Positions 11,545 to 21,957 are shown, numbered from the stretch's first letter. The stretch is DNA of 64,000 bases from Ophiodon elongatus (GCA_016806645.1 JACSYO010000075.1:745001-809000), one strand, 5' to 3'. Numbers and translations: made by a program. Notes: generated by a model not told the origin, from the letters alone.

Positions 11545-11912
11545 CAAGAAAGCCCATCAGGAGACAGTAGACTGTAGTCTATTAAAGGCATTCTTGATAC
11601 CAGCTAAAAGCTCTTTATATTGCTATTGCTGCCACACTAAGTGGTTTTCTTTTGAATATGTCCTCTCATTACATTATGTATAAAGGATATTATCGATTAG
11701 CCCAGGTTAGCCCAACGTATTTGGACATTAAAAAACAGAGGGAGAAAAAATAAAATGATGACCGTAAGACCGACTTCAACTTGGACTCACTGTTGGATCT
11801 TTGCACTGATTTAGTAGCTTTCCTTTCCTTAACCAGCCTTTAAATACAGACTCTGGTTGGCTGACTGTCAGAGTCCCACCCTGTCAGACCCTGAAGCTCC
11901 GCCCTGAAGGGA
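11545..11912. other. Non-coding, nothing recognised
   Basis: AT-rich sequence without a recognisable repeat or coding motif. Confidence 0.4.
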
Positions 11913-12150
11913 TAGATGGACCTGTGTAGCACTTTTCTAGCCTTCCAACCGAGTGACTAAGGTGCCACCTGCCCATCAGGAGTAGTTAACATTTATACAC
12001 ATTCACAGACTGTAGGCACAACTACAGGAGCAATTTGGGGTGAAGCGTGTTGTCCATGGACACACGGACATGGGTTAGAGGAGCCGGGGATCGAACCACC
12101 GATCCTCTGATTGAAGGACGACCCTGCTCACCACTAATCTACAGTCACCT
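11913..12150 (-). mobile_element. SINE-A copy with recognisable tRNA head
   Basis: Read on the minus strand, the 5' end near 12150 carries a degenerate A box, and the reverse complement of 12081-12100 contains GGTTCGATCCC, a full-consensus RNA polymerase III B box. The tRNA-unrelated body follows, and the element ends near 11913 in the family tail. The architecture (tRNA-like promoter, body, LINE-like tail) defines a tRNA-derived SINE. A central section present in the 51.6-kb copy is missing here, so the copy is internally shortened. Confidence 0.82.
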
Positions 12151-12523
12151 ACTTGTTTCAACTGCACTTCACTGGGTCTGCAACAGTACACCTGCCTTAC
12201 TTAATGTGCAGGCATGAGTCTGTACTTTTCATTATCACTAGTCGTAGTACTAATACCACTGAAAATACCTGCAGAACCTTTCCCATGACGGTCATCTCCA
12301 TTGTATGCCACCACAGTAACACCTCTGCTTTGCTGTTACAATATATTCTATTCTTTCCCCTCAACCGCTGTGACCATTTACATCAGGTGGCCGACTCTAC
12401 AGACCCTCCAGGTAACCTTGACCTACAAAGCTCCTCGTACAACTTTCAAGAAAAAGGTGAGTTGGGGCCAAAACGTTGAAGATGATGACAAACGCGTGTA
12501 ATGACATTGACCAAGAAGTGTGG

Positions 12524-12526
<3 letters not shown>
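12151..12526. other. Non-coding, nothing recognised
   Basis: A 108-codon open frame at 12153-12479 (plus) shows no domain and has no supporting splice or initiation context. Confidence 0.45.

Positions 12527-12570
<44 letters not shown>
12527..12570. repeat. (GT)22 microsatellite
   Basis: Uninterrupted GT array. Confidence 0.97.
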
Positions 12571-12572
<2 letters not shown>

Positions 12573-12781
12573 CTGCGTCTGGTGAGAGGTGATAAGACCT
12601 TTTAATAATGAGCTTGTTCGTTCCATCATCAGTCAACGCACTGTCACTGTCTGGGGCATATTCAATCATTAGTACATTTTTCATTTACACACATAGACAT
12701 TAACAGGGACAGAGGAGTGAGAGTAGATGAACGTTGGAAATGATTGAGCAGGGTCTAGACACTGACAAAGTCCCTCTTCCT

Positions 12782-12799
12782 CACACACACACACACACT
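12782..12799. repeat. Short (CA)9
   Basis: Short CA run, with another five-unit run near 12850. Confidence 0.9.
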
Positions 12800-12940
12800 T
12801 CCTGTCAGCGGCGAGGTCACACTCATTTAACTGCTACCTTCGTCACATACACACACACATCAGTCCTCCATCATTGGTCTGTGAGTTTTCTGAATTAAAT
12901 ATCACTTCATTTCCTGGGAGGAGAGCTTAAACTATAGGAA

Positions 12941-12964
12941 GTCTGTCTGTCTGTCTGTCTGTCT
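12941..12964. repeat. (GTCT)6 tetranucleotide microsatellite
   Basis: Six perfect GTCT units, followed by a T-rich tract to about 12990. Confidence 0.95.
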
Positions 12965-13148
12965 CCTTTTTTTTCTTTTTTTTTCTTGTTTTGTGTGCGT
13001 GAAAGCAAACCGGAATCTGCGACTTGTAGCTTGAACAAAACTGAAACGCCTCGTCCTGAAGTTGTGTTTCTATTGTTTCTAGTGACGGCCTGAAACAAGC
13101 CCATTGGCAACTTGGGAGATAACAACAGAATCCATGTTGCTTCAGATG

Positions 13149-13149
<1 letters not shown>

Positions 13150-13212
<63 letters not shown>
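13150..13212. repeat. (CA)n microsatellite
   Basis: About 31 uninterrupted AC/CA units. Confidence 0.97.
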
Positions 13213-13215
<3 letters not shown>

Positions 13216-13291
13216 ATGAGGATAGAGTTGGCTGCCAAAGAACAAGGCATGCATATCATCCGCACAAACACGCACAAAGTGTGACAACTAG

Positions 13292-13295
<4 letters not shown>

Positions 13296-13359
<64 letters not shown>
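13296..13359. repeat. (CA)n microsatellite
   Basis: About 32 uninterrupted units, the second long CA array within 210 bp. Confidence 0.97.
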
Positions 13360-13361
<2 letters not shown>

Positions 13362-14451
13362 CCTGATCGATGGATTCTGTCCCCTTGGCCCAGTATCAAC
13401 CAAGGCGGGTAATTATCCAAACCTTTAGGTTTTAATGGGAAACATGTCTCCGACATCCATTCTAGTTAATACTCTTGCTGCTCACTGTTGTATTCATCCG
13501 TCATCATGAAATATGTTTTTTTTAAAACAGAGAAGAACAAACACATGGAAATAAAGGGAAAGGGAGCGGGGACACATGGTGACGAAACAGATGAAGACGT
13601 ATTGATCTGAATGTAAGAGCTGTTGATCGATACTGAAGCCACCGGCTCACAAACAGACGATGAACAGCGTTGTATTAACAATTGTTGTGCGAGGAGATAA
13701 GAGGTTTAAGATAAAAGATAAGATTGGAAGTGTGAAAGGTTTGCAATACATTTCTGAGGACATAGTGAGGTAAACTCCCCCCCCAAAACAAAAACATCTT
13801 CAACAGCAATAGAAGTGTAGTGAGCTGGCCCTCCAGATTGCTTCTCAAACAGAACCAGCTGAGAAGCCTTCATTGGAAAATATTTGGAGAAGGCCAGGCA
13901 CTTTTCAATAGTACTTGGCAGGGGGTTTGCTCATCTGTCAATCAAACTCTTACCAAAAAGCGTCTGCAGAGGAGAGAACACTTCTTCTCCAATGGAAACA
14001 GCCTTCAGTGCCGTCCTTTGCTCTCCTCTGAGTGAAGACATACTCTCCTGCCCTGATATAACCGATGCTGTTGTTTAGAACAAACTGTCTCCTCTCTGTG
14101 TCGTCTCACACACACTTCAGCCTTAACTCACTTAACCAGAGCGGCCCGTAGCTCTTCACAGGATGCTGATTGGACCGGACACAAATGCATTATTACTTGA
14201 AGCCTGACGGGAGCCTGTATTGTCGTGTGACACGTGATCTTGTGATTCCCACGCGATCCCAGCTGCTGTGCAAGGTACGAAGTATCTCGTACATCGAGTT
14301 ATTCAAATTATGATGTAATGATATAAGCAAAGCTGATTGGAACGGAGAATATTACATAGAATTTTCTGCATTTATTGATTAATTAACCACTTGGGGGTAG
14401 TATAACAAGCTGAAAACACAGACAAAATGCCTTTGTTGTGGCTAACTATTT
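13360..14451. other. Non-coding, nothing recognised
   Basis: Overlapping open frames of 64-71 codons around 13820-14078 have no recognisable motif. Confidence 0.45.
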
Positions 14452-14690
14452 AGCATGCACTTGTTCATTCACACATCCAGCAGACGCGGCGCAACATTAA
14501 CATTCATTTGGAGTCCCGTTTCAGACCACCTGATGAATTTAAGTCCAATATGTATTCTTCTTTTAGCTCTGTTTTTGGTCTCCACCAACTCCTGAGGGAA
14601 AGGCCCGTCTTATTAGCTGCTAAATGCTCCACTATGTTCAGCAGCTAGTCGCTAACTGCTGTTTAGTGCTCGTTGGTTCTCGGTTTATCA
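14452..14690 (-). repeat. Dispersed repeat family X, copy 3 (inverted)
   Basis: The reverse complement aligns with 1541-1772: CTGGATGTGTGAATG near its end, CATCAGGTGG, and the core CCCTCAGGAGTTGGTGGAGA are all present in the same order and spacing. The orientation is opposite to copies 1 and 2, which argues for transposition rather than simple local duplication. Confidence 0.72.
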
Positions 14691-15084
14691 GAGCTTTTCT
14701 CTAAAGCTGCCTGCTGCAGTCTTTAACGAGGTTTATGAGAGCAGCGGGCCTGATCCGAGCCAATAAAGATCAGTGTTCATGCAAGGTGATGAATGTAGCT
14801 CACTTTCTCCTTTGGTAATAGATCTGGCTGCAGGGTACGTTGACTTAGAATGGACTAGTTTTAGCTCTCAAAGTTTTCAAAAGTACTTTAAAGGCTCTCG
14901 AAGGGAGCGAACCCACACAGTGCTATCCCCAGTGATACATTACAAGTTCACAATGGGTTTTGGGGCGATAACGTAATGTATGTACAGAGAGCTGTTAGGC
15001 TGGCAAGGCTCCAAGATAAGTGCACCCACAACTCCTGAGGTCATTTTGTGAAGAGCACAGAGGGACCCTTCCCACAAACACACA
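14691..15084. other. Non-coding, nothing recognised
   Basis: No repeat or coding motif recognised. Confidence 0.4.

Positions 15085-15121
<37 letters not shown>
15085..15121. repeat. (CA)n microsatellite
   Basis: About 18 units, preceded by imperfect ACA/AGAC units. Confidence 0.95.
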
Positions 15122-15124
<3 letters not shown>

Positions 15125-15583
15125 GTACAGAGGGGGATTTGAACTCAGTCCAACTGGCTTTATCTGTGTTTACTGCTGCTGGTGTCTGGGTTCATTTCAT
15201 TAAAGGTGTGTGTTACAGCTTGAAATCAGCACTTTAGTACCAACAAATGAATAACTCCTAAAACAGATCGATTACGGGATCAAGACAGCAGAGAGGTCAA
15301 AGGTCGCGGCTCAAACGTTCTGGTGAAATCTAAAAAAAGGAGCAGTTGAGAATAAAGCAGCACTGACTCCAAAACACAAAGACAGCCGTGTCACCGTCAG
15401 CTTCCCTGCAGGGTTCCTGAAGGGGCTTCGGTTGGGACGTGATCTTTTATTTCCGCACCTTGGGCCTTCCAGCACTGGCTTTGGATGGAGGAGCCGGCTG
15501 TATTTCACTGTGAAAAGTCAATAAAACGGAATCCGTGGAGAAAGAATTTAAGACACTTGTCAGATTCTCAACATCCCTATGGG
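15122..15583. other. Non-coding, nothing recognised
   Basis: No repeat or coding motif recognised. Confidence 0.4.

Positions 15584-15619
<36 letters not shown>
15584..15619. repeat. (TG)18 microsatellite
   Basis: Uninterrupted array followed by three CT units. Confidence 0.96.
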
Positions 15620-15620
<1 letters not shown>

Positions 15621-16843
15621 TCTCTGAGTCTTTTTTCTTACTTTTGAGTGACACATAAATTCTCCATTGCTATCCAACCTTTCAGCAAAATGAAATTTAT
15701 TGGACTTTATTTCCCCTCGTATTTCCAGTTGTTTGGCTCAGACTCAGGGTCATAGAATATCTCATCTTTACAATAGGAAAACAGTGTCAGCTCTCGATGT
15801 TTACAATAGGGAAAAAAAAGACTTTGAAAGAAGCTTCTGGAGGGTGGACATGGGCGCTCCTGGTTTTCATCATATCACAGAGCAGATGAGTCACACACAC
15901 TCTACAGGAGTGCTTACACAGGTACAAAATAGTGCATATGAAATATTCAGAGCAGTGGCGTGCAGACTCCAAAGAGAGTCCCTTCTTGGCTCTATTGCTT
16001 GTTACATTACATCTTTTTTTCTTTTGTCTCTATGCACTGTGAACTGTCTAAGAGAATCTGCAGCTCAGCATATTCCGTTACCTCCAACAATTTGCTCGTT
16101 TTATATGTTCGCGGTTTGCTGGAAGAGATGGACAAAAGTGACCTTTTCATTCCTGTAGCCACAGGCTTGATATTATAAAATAACTCCCATAATTTCTTTA
16201 TATTATTGACCTTTCTAATATGCCCTCGCTCATCCATATCAACATATAAAACACTCAACACTAAATCCAATTATCGCTGTCACTATCGTCACTGTCACCT
16301 CAGGGCAGCACATTTCATAATGAACCCTGCCACATGGAAACTCATTTGCAACAGTAAATAAGTTTAGGGAGCAAACATACAGTCATGAATCATGTGTCTG
16401 CCAAAATAATGAAACATTAGTCAGAAGCATGTCTGTTAAGGTTGCAGAACTAATTTGTTAAACATTCACTGAGAACATATCCCATTTATTTTACCCACAA
16501 TATTGACTTTTGTGAGACAATATCTCCTCTAAAGCATGATTTTAGTTTTTTTCTGATTATGTTATGGCAACTCACAGCACTTGGTTGAGGCTGGGGAAAG
16601 AATCAGAGGACATAGTTAAGTATTGCAAAAGTTAAAATCATGAGACGAGAACTGTTTACTTCATAAACATTTAACTGAAACTGCGATCTTTATCTAACTC
16701 AACAAAAAAGTAATTTTTGTTGCAGGTCTCTCGACGGCAACCACAATGGCTGCATATGCAATCATTTCTTTGTGAGCAATTCAGATTTCACACGCTGATG
16801 AAGAGCATTATCTTTGGTGCTTCCCCCGGAGTGGAGACCTCAG
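15620..16843. other. Non-coding; unexplained 152-codon open frame
   Basis: The open frame at 15700-16158 (plus) is among the longest outside low-complexity DNA. It has no recognisable domain, and its composition (Cys, His, Phe, Ser rich) looks like chance translation. The 16180-16700 part is AT-rich. Confidence 0.45.
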
Positions 16844-17462
16844 CCTCCGTTCTCCTCCGTCTCCTCCGTCTCCTCCGTCCCCTCAGTCTCCTTCGTCTCC
16901 TCCGTCCCCTCCGTCTCCTCCGTCCCCTCAGTCTCCACCGTCCCCTTCGTCTCCACCGTCCCCTCCGTCTCCTCCGTCCCCTCCGTCTCCTCCGTCCCCT
17001 CCGTCCCTTCAGTCTCCTCCGTCTCCTCCGTCCCCTCCATCTCCTCCGTCTCCTCCGTCCCCTGCGTCTCCTCCATCTCCTCCGTCTCCTCCGTCTCCTC
17101 CGTCCCCTCAGTCTCCACCGTCCCCTCAGTCTCCTCTGTCCCCTCAGTCTCCTCTGTCCCCTCCATCTCCTCCGTCTCCTCCGTCCCCTCAGTCTCCTCT
17201 GTCCCCTCCATCTCCTCCGTCTCCTCCGTCCCCTGCGTCTCCTCCATCTCCTCCGTCTCCTCCGTCCCCTCCGTCTCCTCCGTCCCCTCAGTCTCCACCG
17301 TCCCCTTCGTCTCCTCCGTCCCCTCCGTCTCCTCCGTCTCCACCGTCCCCTTCGTCCCCTCCGTCTCCTCCATCTCCACCGTCCCCTCCATCTCCTCCGT
17401 CCCCTCCGTCTCCTCCATCTCCACTGTCTCCTCCATCTCCTCCATCTCCTCGGTCCCCCGCC
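16844..17462. repeat. Minisatellite, 9-bp unit CTCCGTCYC
   Basis: About 69 tandem 9-bp units of the form CTCCGTCTC or CTCCGTCCC, with variants carrying CAG, CAT, CAC, TTC, TGC or TCT at the middle triplet. Higher-order structure is visible: the CCTGCGTCTCCTCCATC string recurs at 17061 and 17232, 171 bp (19 units) apart, and a CAGTCTCCACCGTCC block recurs 360 bp (40 units) apart. The unit is a multiple of three and its common variants make no stop codons. Five of six frames are therefore open for hundreds of codons, giving Ser-Val-Ser/Pro, Leu-Arg-Pro, Glu-Thr-Glu-Gly, Arg-Trp-Arg and Gly-Asp-Gly polymers. These are artefacts, not genes. The plus strand is almost pure pyrimidine. Confidence 0.95.
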
Positions 17463-17539
17463 TCCAAAGTCTCCAGAAGTTGACTTGACGAGAGAGGGAG
17501 CTTTGAGCAGAGATGCTGTGACTGAGCCACAGACATTAG

Positions 17540-18310
17540 CTACGTTTATATGCACCAAATATTCCGGTTATTGTCCTTTTTTTTCGAAAAAAAGAGAAAA
17601 TTCCTAATGAGCTGTTCACATGGTGAATGAAAAATTGGTATTCCACTGATATTCTTGTTTACCTGCAGCCGTTCATATTCCGTAAAACGACCCCATGCAT
17701 CCTCATCACCGGGGTCAGTGAATGCTATCTCGGTTGTCGAGACCCTAACGGGTCGATGCCCTAACACGTCGTTTATCACGTCAAAATATGAAAAAAAAAA
17801 CGACGGGAGCTGCTTTAGCTTCTCTGCAGAATACGTTTAAAAAAAATGTTTTCCCTCTTTCATTCCTTCAACCACCTTTATTAAAAGGTCATCTTTGAGA
17901 TATTTGTACACATCCAAAAACCTGTTGATATCCAAGTGCTTCATAATGCTTGAAAGTCGGTGTGTTTCCCATTCCGACCAGAAATGTGGATTTTCTTTCG
18001 GGGGCCATGCAACTCTACTCCCGCTTTGCAAACCATTGGCTGGTTGGTTTGTGGACAACGTACTGAGCTGGTCGGAAACAGGAAAGAGGTTGTGTGTCGC
18101 AAAGTGGTGTAAAAACCCCTGTTGAGACTCATATTCCAAATGCGCTGTATACACGCTCCCACATGTCTTAATCGGAGAATGCTCCATTCGGAATAAGGCC
18201 TAATTCAGACCATGCAGACAGAATATAATGTTAACATGACACACATCACATTTGAAATATTGTCATATTCTGAATAATAGTTAAATATGAGTGTGCATGT
18301 AAACATCGTC
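17540..18310 (-). mobile_element. Decayed PIF/Harbinger-type element
   Basis: The ends are imperfect inverted repeats: 17541-17555 reads TACGTTTATATGCAC, and the reverse complement of 18293-18307 reads GATGTTTACATGCAC, matching at 12 of the last 14 bases. Inside lies a broken minus-strand coding region (entered separately). I recognise the outer sequence as a widespread fish repeat. The assignment to PIF/Harbinger rests on the Myb/SANT-like coding remnant, since the DDE transposase is not seen. I could not identify a convincing target-site duplication. Confidence 0.6.
17560..18187 (-). pseudogene. Fossil Myb/SANT-like (trihelix) protein of Harbinger type
   Basis: PIF/Harbinger elements encode, besides the transposase, a Myb/SANT-like DNA-binding partner. 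The minus-strand frame 18187-17837 carries, in its second half, FWSEWETHRLSSIMKHL followed by INRFLDVYKYLKDDLLIKV and EGMKEG. This matches the usual pattern of a Trp-anchored first helix, a middle helix and a basic third-helix region. The frame then stops. A second minus-strand frame at 17546-17810 contains SYFDVINDVLGHRP, the segment that normally follows the trihelix in these proteins, then an acidic PGDEDAW. About 20-25 expected residues between them are missing and the two parts are in different frames, so the gene is dead. Confidence 0.6.
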
Positions 18311-18322
18311 ATTGATTAACAC

Positions 18323-18432
18323 CAGTGGTGGAAGAAGCTCTAAGACCTTTTTATAAAAGCACCAATACCATGTTTAAAAAAACAACAACAAAAAGTGTTA
18401 CAAGTAAGTCCTGCAGTCAAAAGTTGTTCACG
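18323..18432 (+). repeat. Dispersed repeat family Z, 5' end
   Basis: Starts CAGTGGTGGAAGAAG and continues with AAAGCACCAATACCATG and TGTTACAAGTAAGTCCTGCA, which I recognise as the beginning of the common fish repeat whose interior is at 51062-51340. It begins about 12 bp after the right end of the Harbinger fossil. Confidence 0.62.
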
Positions 18433-18451
18433 CAACGCTTTTTTCACAACT

Positions 18452-18660
18452 AATGAACGAAGGAATGCAGAGGAGGACGTAGAGACGCAGAGAGAATGCA
18501 GCTTTAACACATGAAGCTTTGACTTCTATACAACCAGAGGAGTCGCCCCCTGGTGGTCAGGAGAGAGAATGCAGCTTTAACACATGAAGCTTTGACTTCT
18601 ATACAACCAGAGGAGTCGCCCCCTGGTGGTCAGGAGAGAGAATGCACAACACAATAGCTT
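18452..18660 (+). repeat. Dispersed repeat family W, internally deleted
   Basis: The left part (GAATGCAGAGGAGGACGTAG, AGACGC) corresponds to 38139-38165 of the full copy. The right part (GACTTCTATACAA, then GAGTCGCCCCCTGGTGGTCA) corresponds to 38382-38440. About 200 bp of the middle is missing. The right part is tandemly duplicated (entered separately). Confidence 0.75.
18489..18645. repeat. Perfect 73-bp tandem duplication
   Basis: Units 18489-18561 and 18562-18634 are identical over all 73 bases by direct reading, followed by an 11-base start of a third unit. The unit is the terminal part of family W and includes GTCGCCCCCTGGTGGTCAGG. Complete identity implies a recent duplication or ongoing homogenisation; a collapsed or duplicated assembly artefact is the alternative. 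Confidence 0.95.
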
Positions 18661-19150
18661 CATTCACAGAAAGAGACCTAGTCACATAACATACCATGCA
18701 GGTCACATCAAAAGAGTAGTGTATAAACATTGTTACGAGGAAACCGTGCTCAATTACTCAATGGTGTGTGCTATCGTCTGTGTGACTACTGTCTGAAGTG
18801 AACAATTTGCTGGAGAGACGAGCAGCTCATACAGTAGAGTAGAGATGTCTGAACAGACAATAAAAAAAAATTAGTCCCCATCTCTCTCATGATATCAGGA
18901 ATTACCATTTTACACGTCAACCCCCGGCAGTGCGGCCTTGTGGGAATCCACGTGTCTGCGTTGTTGACCAGAAGTGGCAGGCTAATTTGTTTTTGAATTA
19001 TTTCCAAGAAGCACAAACTGACCTCTGAACCCGAGCAGACAAGGCTCTGGCTTTATGGGAGGTAAGCTGTCAAATACAAATGTATGCAGATATAAACTAT
19101 GAAGTGTTCTGGTCTGCACCACGTGGACGTGGATGTATCTGCATGTGGAA
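18661..19150. other. Non-coding, nothing recognised
   Basis: No repeat or coding motif recognised. Confidence 0.4.
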
Positions 19151-19156
19151 GTGTGT

Positions 19157-19192
<36 letters not shown>

Positions 19193-19211
19193 GTGAGTGT
19201 GAGTGTGTGTA
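19151..19211. repeat. Imperfect (GT)n microsatellite
   Basis: GT units interrupted by CTG, GCG and GAG variants. Confidence 0.95.
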
Positions 19212-19755
19212 CCTTTTCCCATCTCATCTCAAACTGTCTCTAAATATTCCATCGCCCGTCATTATGAATGTATGCGCATAGCAATGCGAGTCTTGACACA
19301 TATCAGAGGTAAAATAATGTAATATGAGTGGATTATTTTCATCATCGGGCTACTTTGAGCCAGAGTCACTTTTAAGATATGTCCTTCACGAGTTCAAATG
19401 GGAAACAAACTTTCCATCCTGAAATAAATTGATCGTTTGATGTCACTAATGGTTGGCAGGTGGTGCGTTCAAAATGCAAATAGAGATTTCAAAACTGGGA
19501 CGACATAAAGAAGAGCCATCGGAGTCAGACGATGAAACCGTCTCACCAAACAACAAAGACCAATGTGTGGAGTCGGTGATCGATACTCTGCTGATCAAGA
19601 CTTCTCCAGGTTTCATGCAGCCGGTTTGTATCTCTAGAACGCACCAGCTGAAAGCATGAGGCTGCCAATATTCTAGTTTTTTAATAATAACCAAATCTCT
19701 TGAAAAGACTAAAACCAATAACTAAATCATGTATTGTGTGTGTATCCAAAGCCTG
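19212..19755. other. Non-coding; 69-codon open frame noted
   Basis: The open frame 19453-19659 (plus) has a more protein-like composition (SESDDETVSPNNKDQ) than its neighbours. An AG lies just upstream and a CAG/GT donor-like site is near 19610. No family is recognised, and I do not call an exon. Confidence 0.3.
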
Positions 19756-19783
19756 ATATATATATATATATATTTTTTTTTTC
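19756..19783. repeat. (AT)n plus T tract
   Basis: About nine TA units followed by nine T residues. Confidence 0.93.
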
Positions 19784-20048
19784 TCTCCGTGCTCCATTGT
19801 TGTCCAGAAATGATTAAAAAGGCATCACTGAGACACACTGGGTGACATGTTCCTTCATTGTCATAAACACACATACACACTGTAGTTCTATTTTTTTGCA
19901 CATGCTGTCATGAATACTCACTAGCCCTCTGAATATGTACTGATCCACAGCTGAAAATAGTCCCAACAAATGCAGTATTTACTTCTGTTTGAGTCACAAT
20001 TGGTAAACACCACAGTGTCGAGTTTCTTTAGGAGATTACTTTGCCTTT

Positions 20049-20049
<1 letters not shown>

Positions 20050-20085
<36 letters not shown>
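20050..20085. repeat. (AT)n microsatellite
   Basis: About 17 AT units. Confidence 0.96.
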
Positions 20086-20088
<3 letters not shown>

Positions 20089-20297
20089 GCATATGACATC
20101 ACAGGAAGAGCTTAAGGCTTTATCGTGTGTCAGGATATGGGTGGTGTTTTTGATGACATTGTAAAAAGCATTGTCAAGAGATCATATTTCGTGATACGAG
20201 TTCTATTGAGTGTAAGCCTGTAACAATTCTGAACATCAAAATCATTTCTGATATGATTGTGGACAAAAAAGCTTTAGAATCAAGTAAAACAAGACTA

Positions 20298-20975
20298 TGT
20301 GTCTACGGCCATGCTGGAGGGTCTGTGAGGCCCAGCGGCGCGTTGAGCTAAATGCTAACATTGTCAAGCTTAGCGTCATGTTCAGAGAAACATTTGGGGG
20401 AAACAGCTCAGTTCACTTTTGGATGATGTGTTTGGCTAAGAATAATAGTAATAATAGTAATTTTAACAGCTAACAGCTAACACCCAACAGAACCTCCAGC
20501 ACACACACTGCTGCTATGCCGCCACACAGCTTCGTGAGTTTTATTGTTTTTGGCTTATACAAGTCTTCGAGCCAATTACCTGCACACATCGCTGCTTGTT
20601 TTTAAATTTGAATGAAGTGTGTTTTGTGCACCACCTGGTGGAGATCTGCACTGAGTGCACCTCTCTAGTTGCTTTTGCAGCTATTTGGTCATAAACCCTG
20701 AATGTGGACACGTTCACATTTTGACCTGATGATGCTACTAGATGTAATGTCAGAGAATCCCCAACAGTAGTATGATTCATCCCGAAGAATGTGTGGACCC
20801 AATTTCAATTGTCCAATAGCTGTTGAGATACTTATCGTATCGACCTCGTGGTTAAAGGGAAAGTCAGCGGATCATGTACCGTCATCAGTAGGCTGATCTT
20901 CTGGAGACCATGAATGTCTGTACCAATCCATCACAGAGACGTCGGGACCTTTCAGTCTGGACGTCTTTCTGTCTG
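20298..20975 (+). repeat. Dispersed repeat family Y, interrupted copy
   Basis: Left part: GTGTCTACGGCCATGCTGG, then GAGCTAAATGCTAACATTG. Right part: GCAGCTATTTGGTCATAAAC, then TTTTGACCTGATGATGCTAC and, at 20910-20935, ACCATGAATGTCTGTACC. In my recollection of this fish family these blocks lie closer together. Here about 290 bp (20385-20675) of unrelated sequence, rich in CTAACAGC and ending in a CACCACCTGGTGGAG palindrome-like string, separates them. Confidence 0.65.
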
Positions 20976-21521
20976 GAGGAAAGGGATGGCTAAATAGTCG
21001 AGGAAGCCTTTGAAGACATTGCATTCCATTTTAGGGAAAAGATTGTTTACTAGCCCAGTTTAGTATATTAGATCTGGAGAGAGCAGAAACTACAGCGCTG
21101 GTAAAACTCTGATAATACTGTTAGGGTTGTGTAATAGGTCGTGACTCATAGTTGGTTCACAGGCATTCTAAATAGATTTCTCCAAATAATTGGCATGCAA
21201 AGTCATGCTTTCTACGCCACCTGTAATGTAAATGAGCTTGAATTAAGTACGGTACCCTCTAAGAGTGGCTAACCTTTGTGTCATTACATGGCACATCCTC
21301 CCACAACATCAGGCTGGCAAAGAACAAACTGCTAAAGATTTGGAGTCTTTGAAAGCAGGAGTCTTACTTTAGAAAAAAAAGGTGCTGAGGCAGACACAAA
21401 GAGAGGTTTTTTAGTTCATGAAAACAGAAAAAAAATCGAAATAATAAATCTAAAACGAGGCAGAATCAGTGCGGAGAAAGTGAGCAACTAATGGCTATTC
21501 TAAGATTACTAGGAATATAAT
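20976..21521. other. Non-coding, nothing recognised
   Basis: No repeat or coding motif recognised. Confidence 0.4.
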
Positions 21522-21530
21522 GGTGTGTGT

Positions 21531-21590
<60 letters not shown>

Positions 21591-21618
21591 GTGTGCGTGT
21601 GTGCGTGTGTGTGTGTGC
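21522..21618. repeat. Long (GT)n microsatellite
   Basis: About 48 GT units with one TAT and three GCG interruptions, the latter at the 3' side. Confidence 0.97.
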
Positions 21619-21954
21619 CCTCTCATATTGGGAGTGTAAAACACACTGAGAAAATATTCATTGCTTAGCCGAGGCGTGTATGATTTGTGTTGGTAGAAGA
21701 GTGTAAAACATAATGATGTTTCGTGTTCACTTATCTGTGTGCTCTGTTAAAGAAATACAGGGAGGGAGGGAGAATCCACGGGAAGAGAGGAGTTATGTGA
21801 AATATGCCAGCCATATTGGACATCAGCTCTCAGCTGATCCACTTTTTCTGAATGACCTGTGTGTCAGAACATACACTGATCATAGCCCCACCCATCCATC
21901 TATGCACTGTATTTATATCTGCACACCATGGACAACGGAACGCATCTGAACAAA

Positions 21955-21957
<3 letters not shown>

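Noticed and set aside
12907..13412. Open frames encoding poly(Cys-Val) and poly(Thr-His)
   Set aside because: Direct translations of CA/TG microsatellites; the same applies to similar frames at 9.8, 25.6-26.4, 44.7, 48.0 and 58.8-59.1 kb.
15700..16158. 152-codon open frame
   Set aside because: No domain, no splice or promoter context, and chance frames of this length are expected among 64 kb in six frames.
16717..17607. Long open frames of 200-296 codons on both strands
   Set aside because: They are translations of the 9-bp minisatellite in several frames at once. No non-repetitive domain, start context or splice evidence accompanies them.
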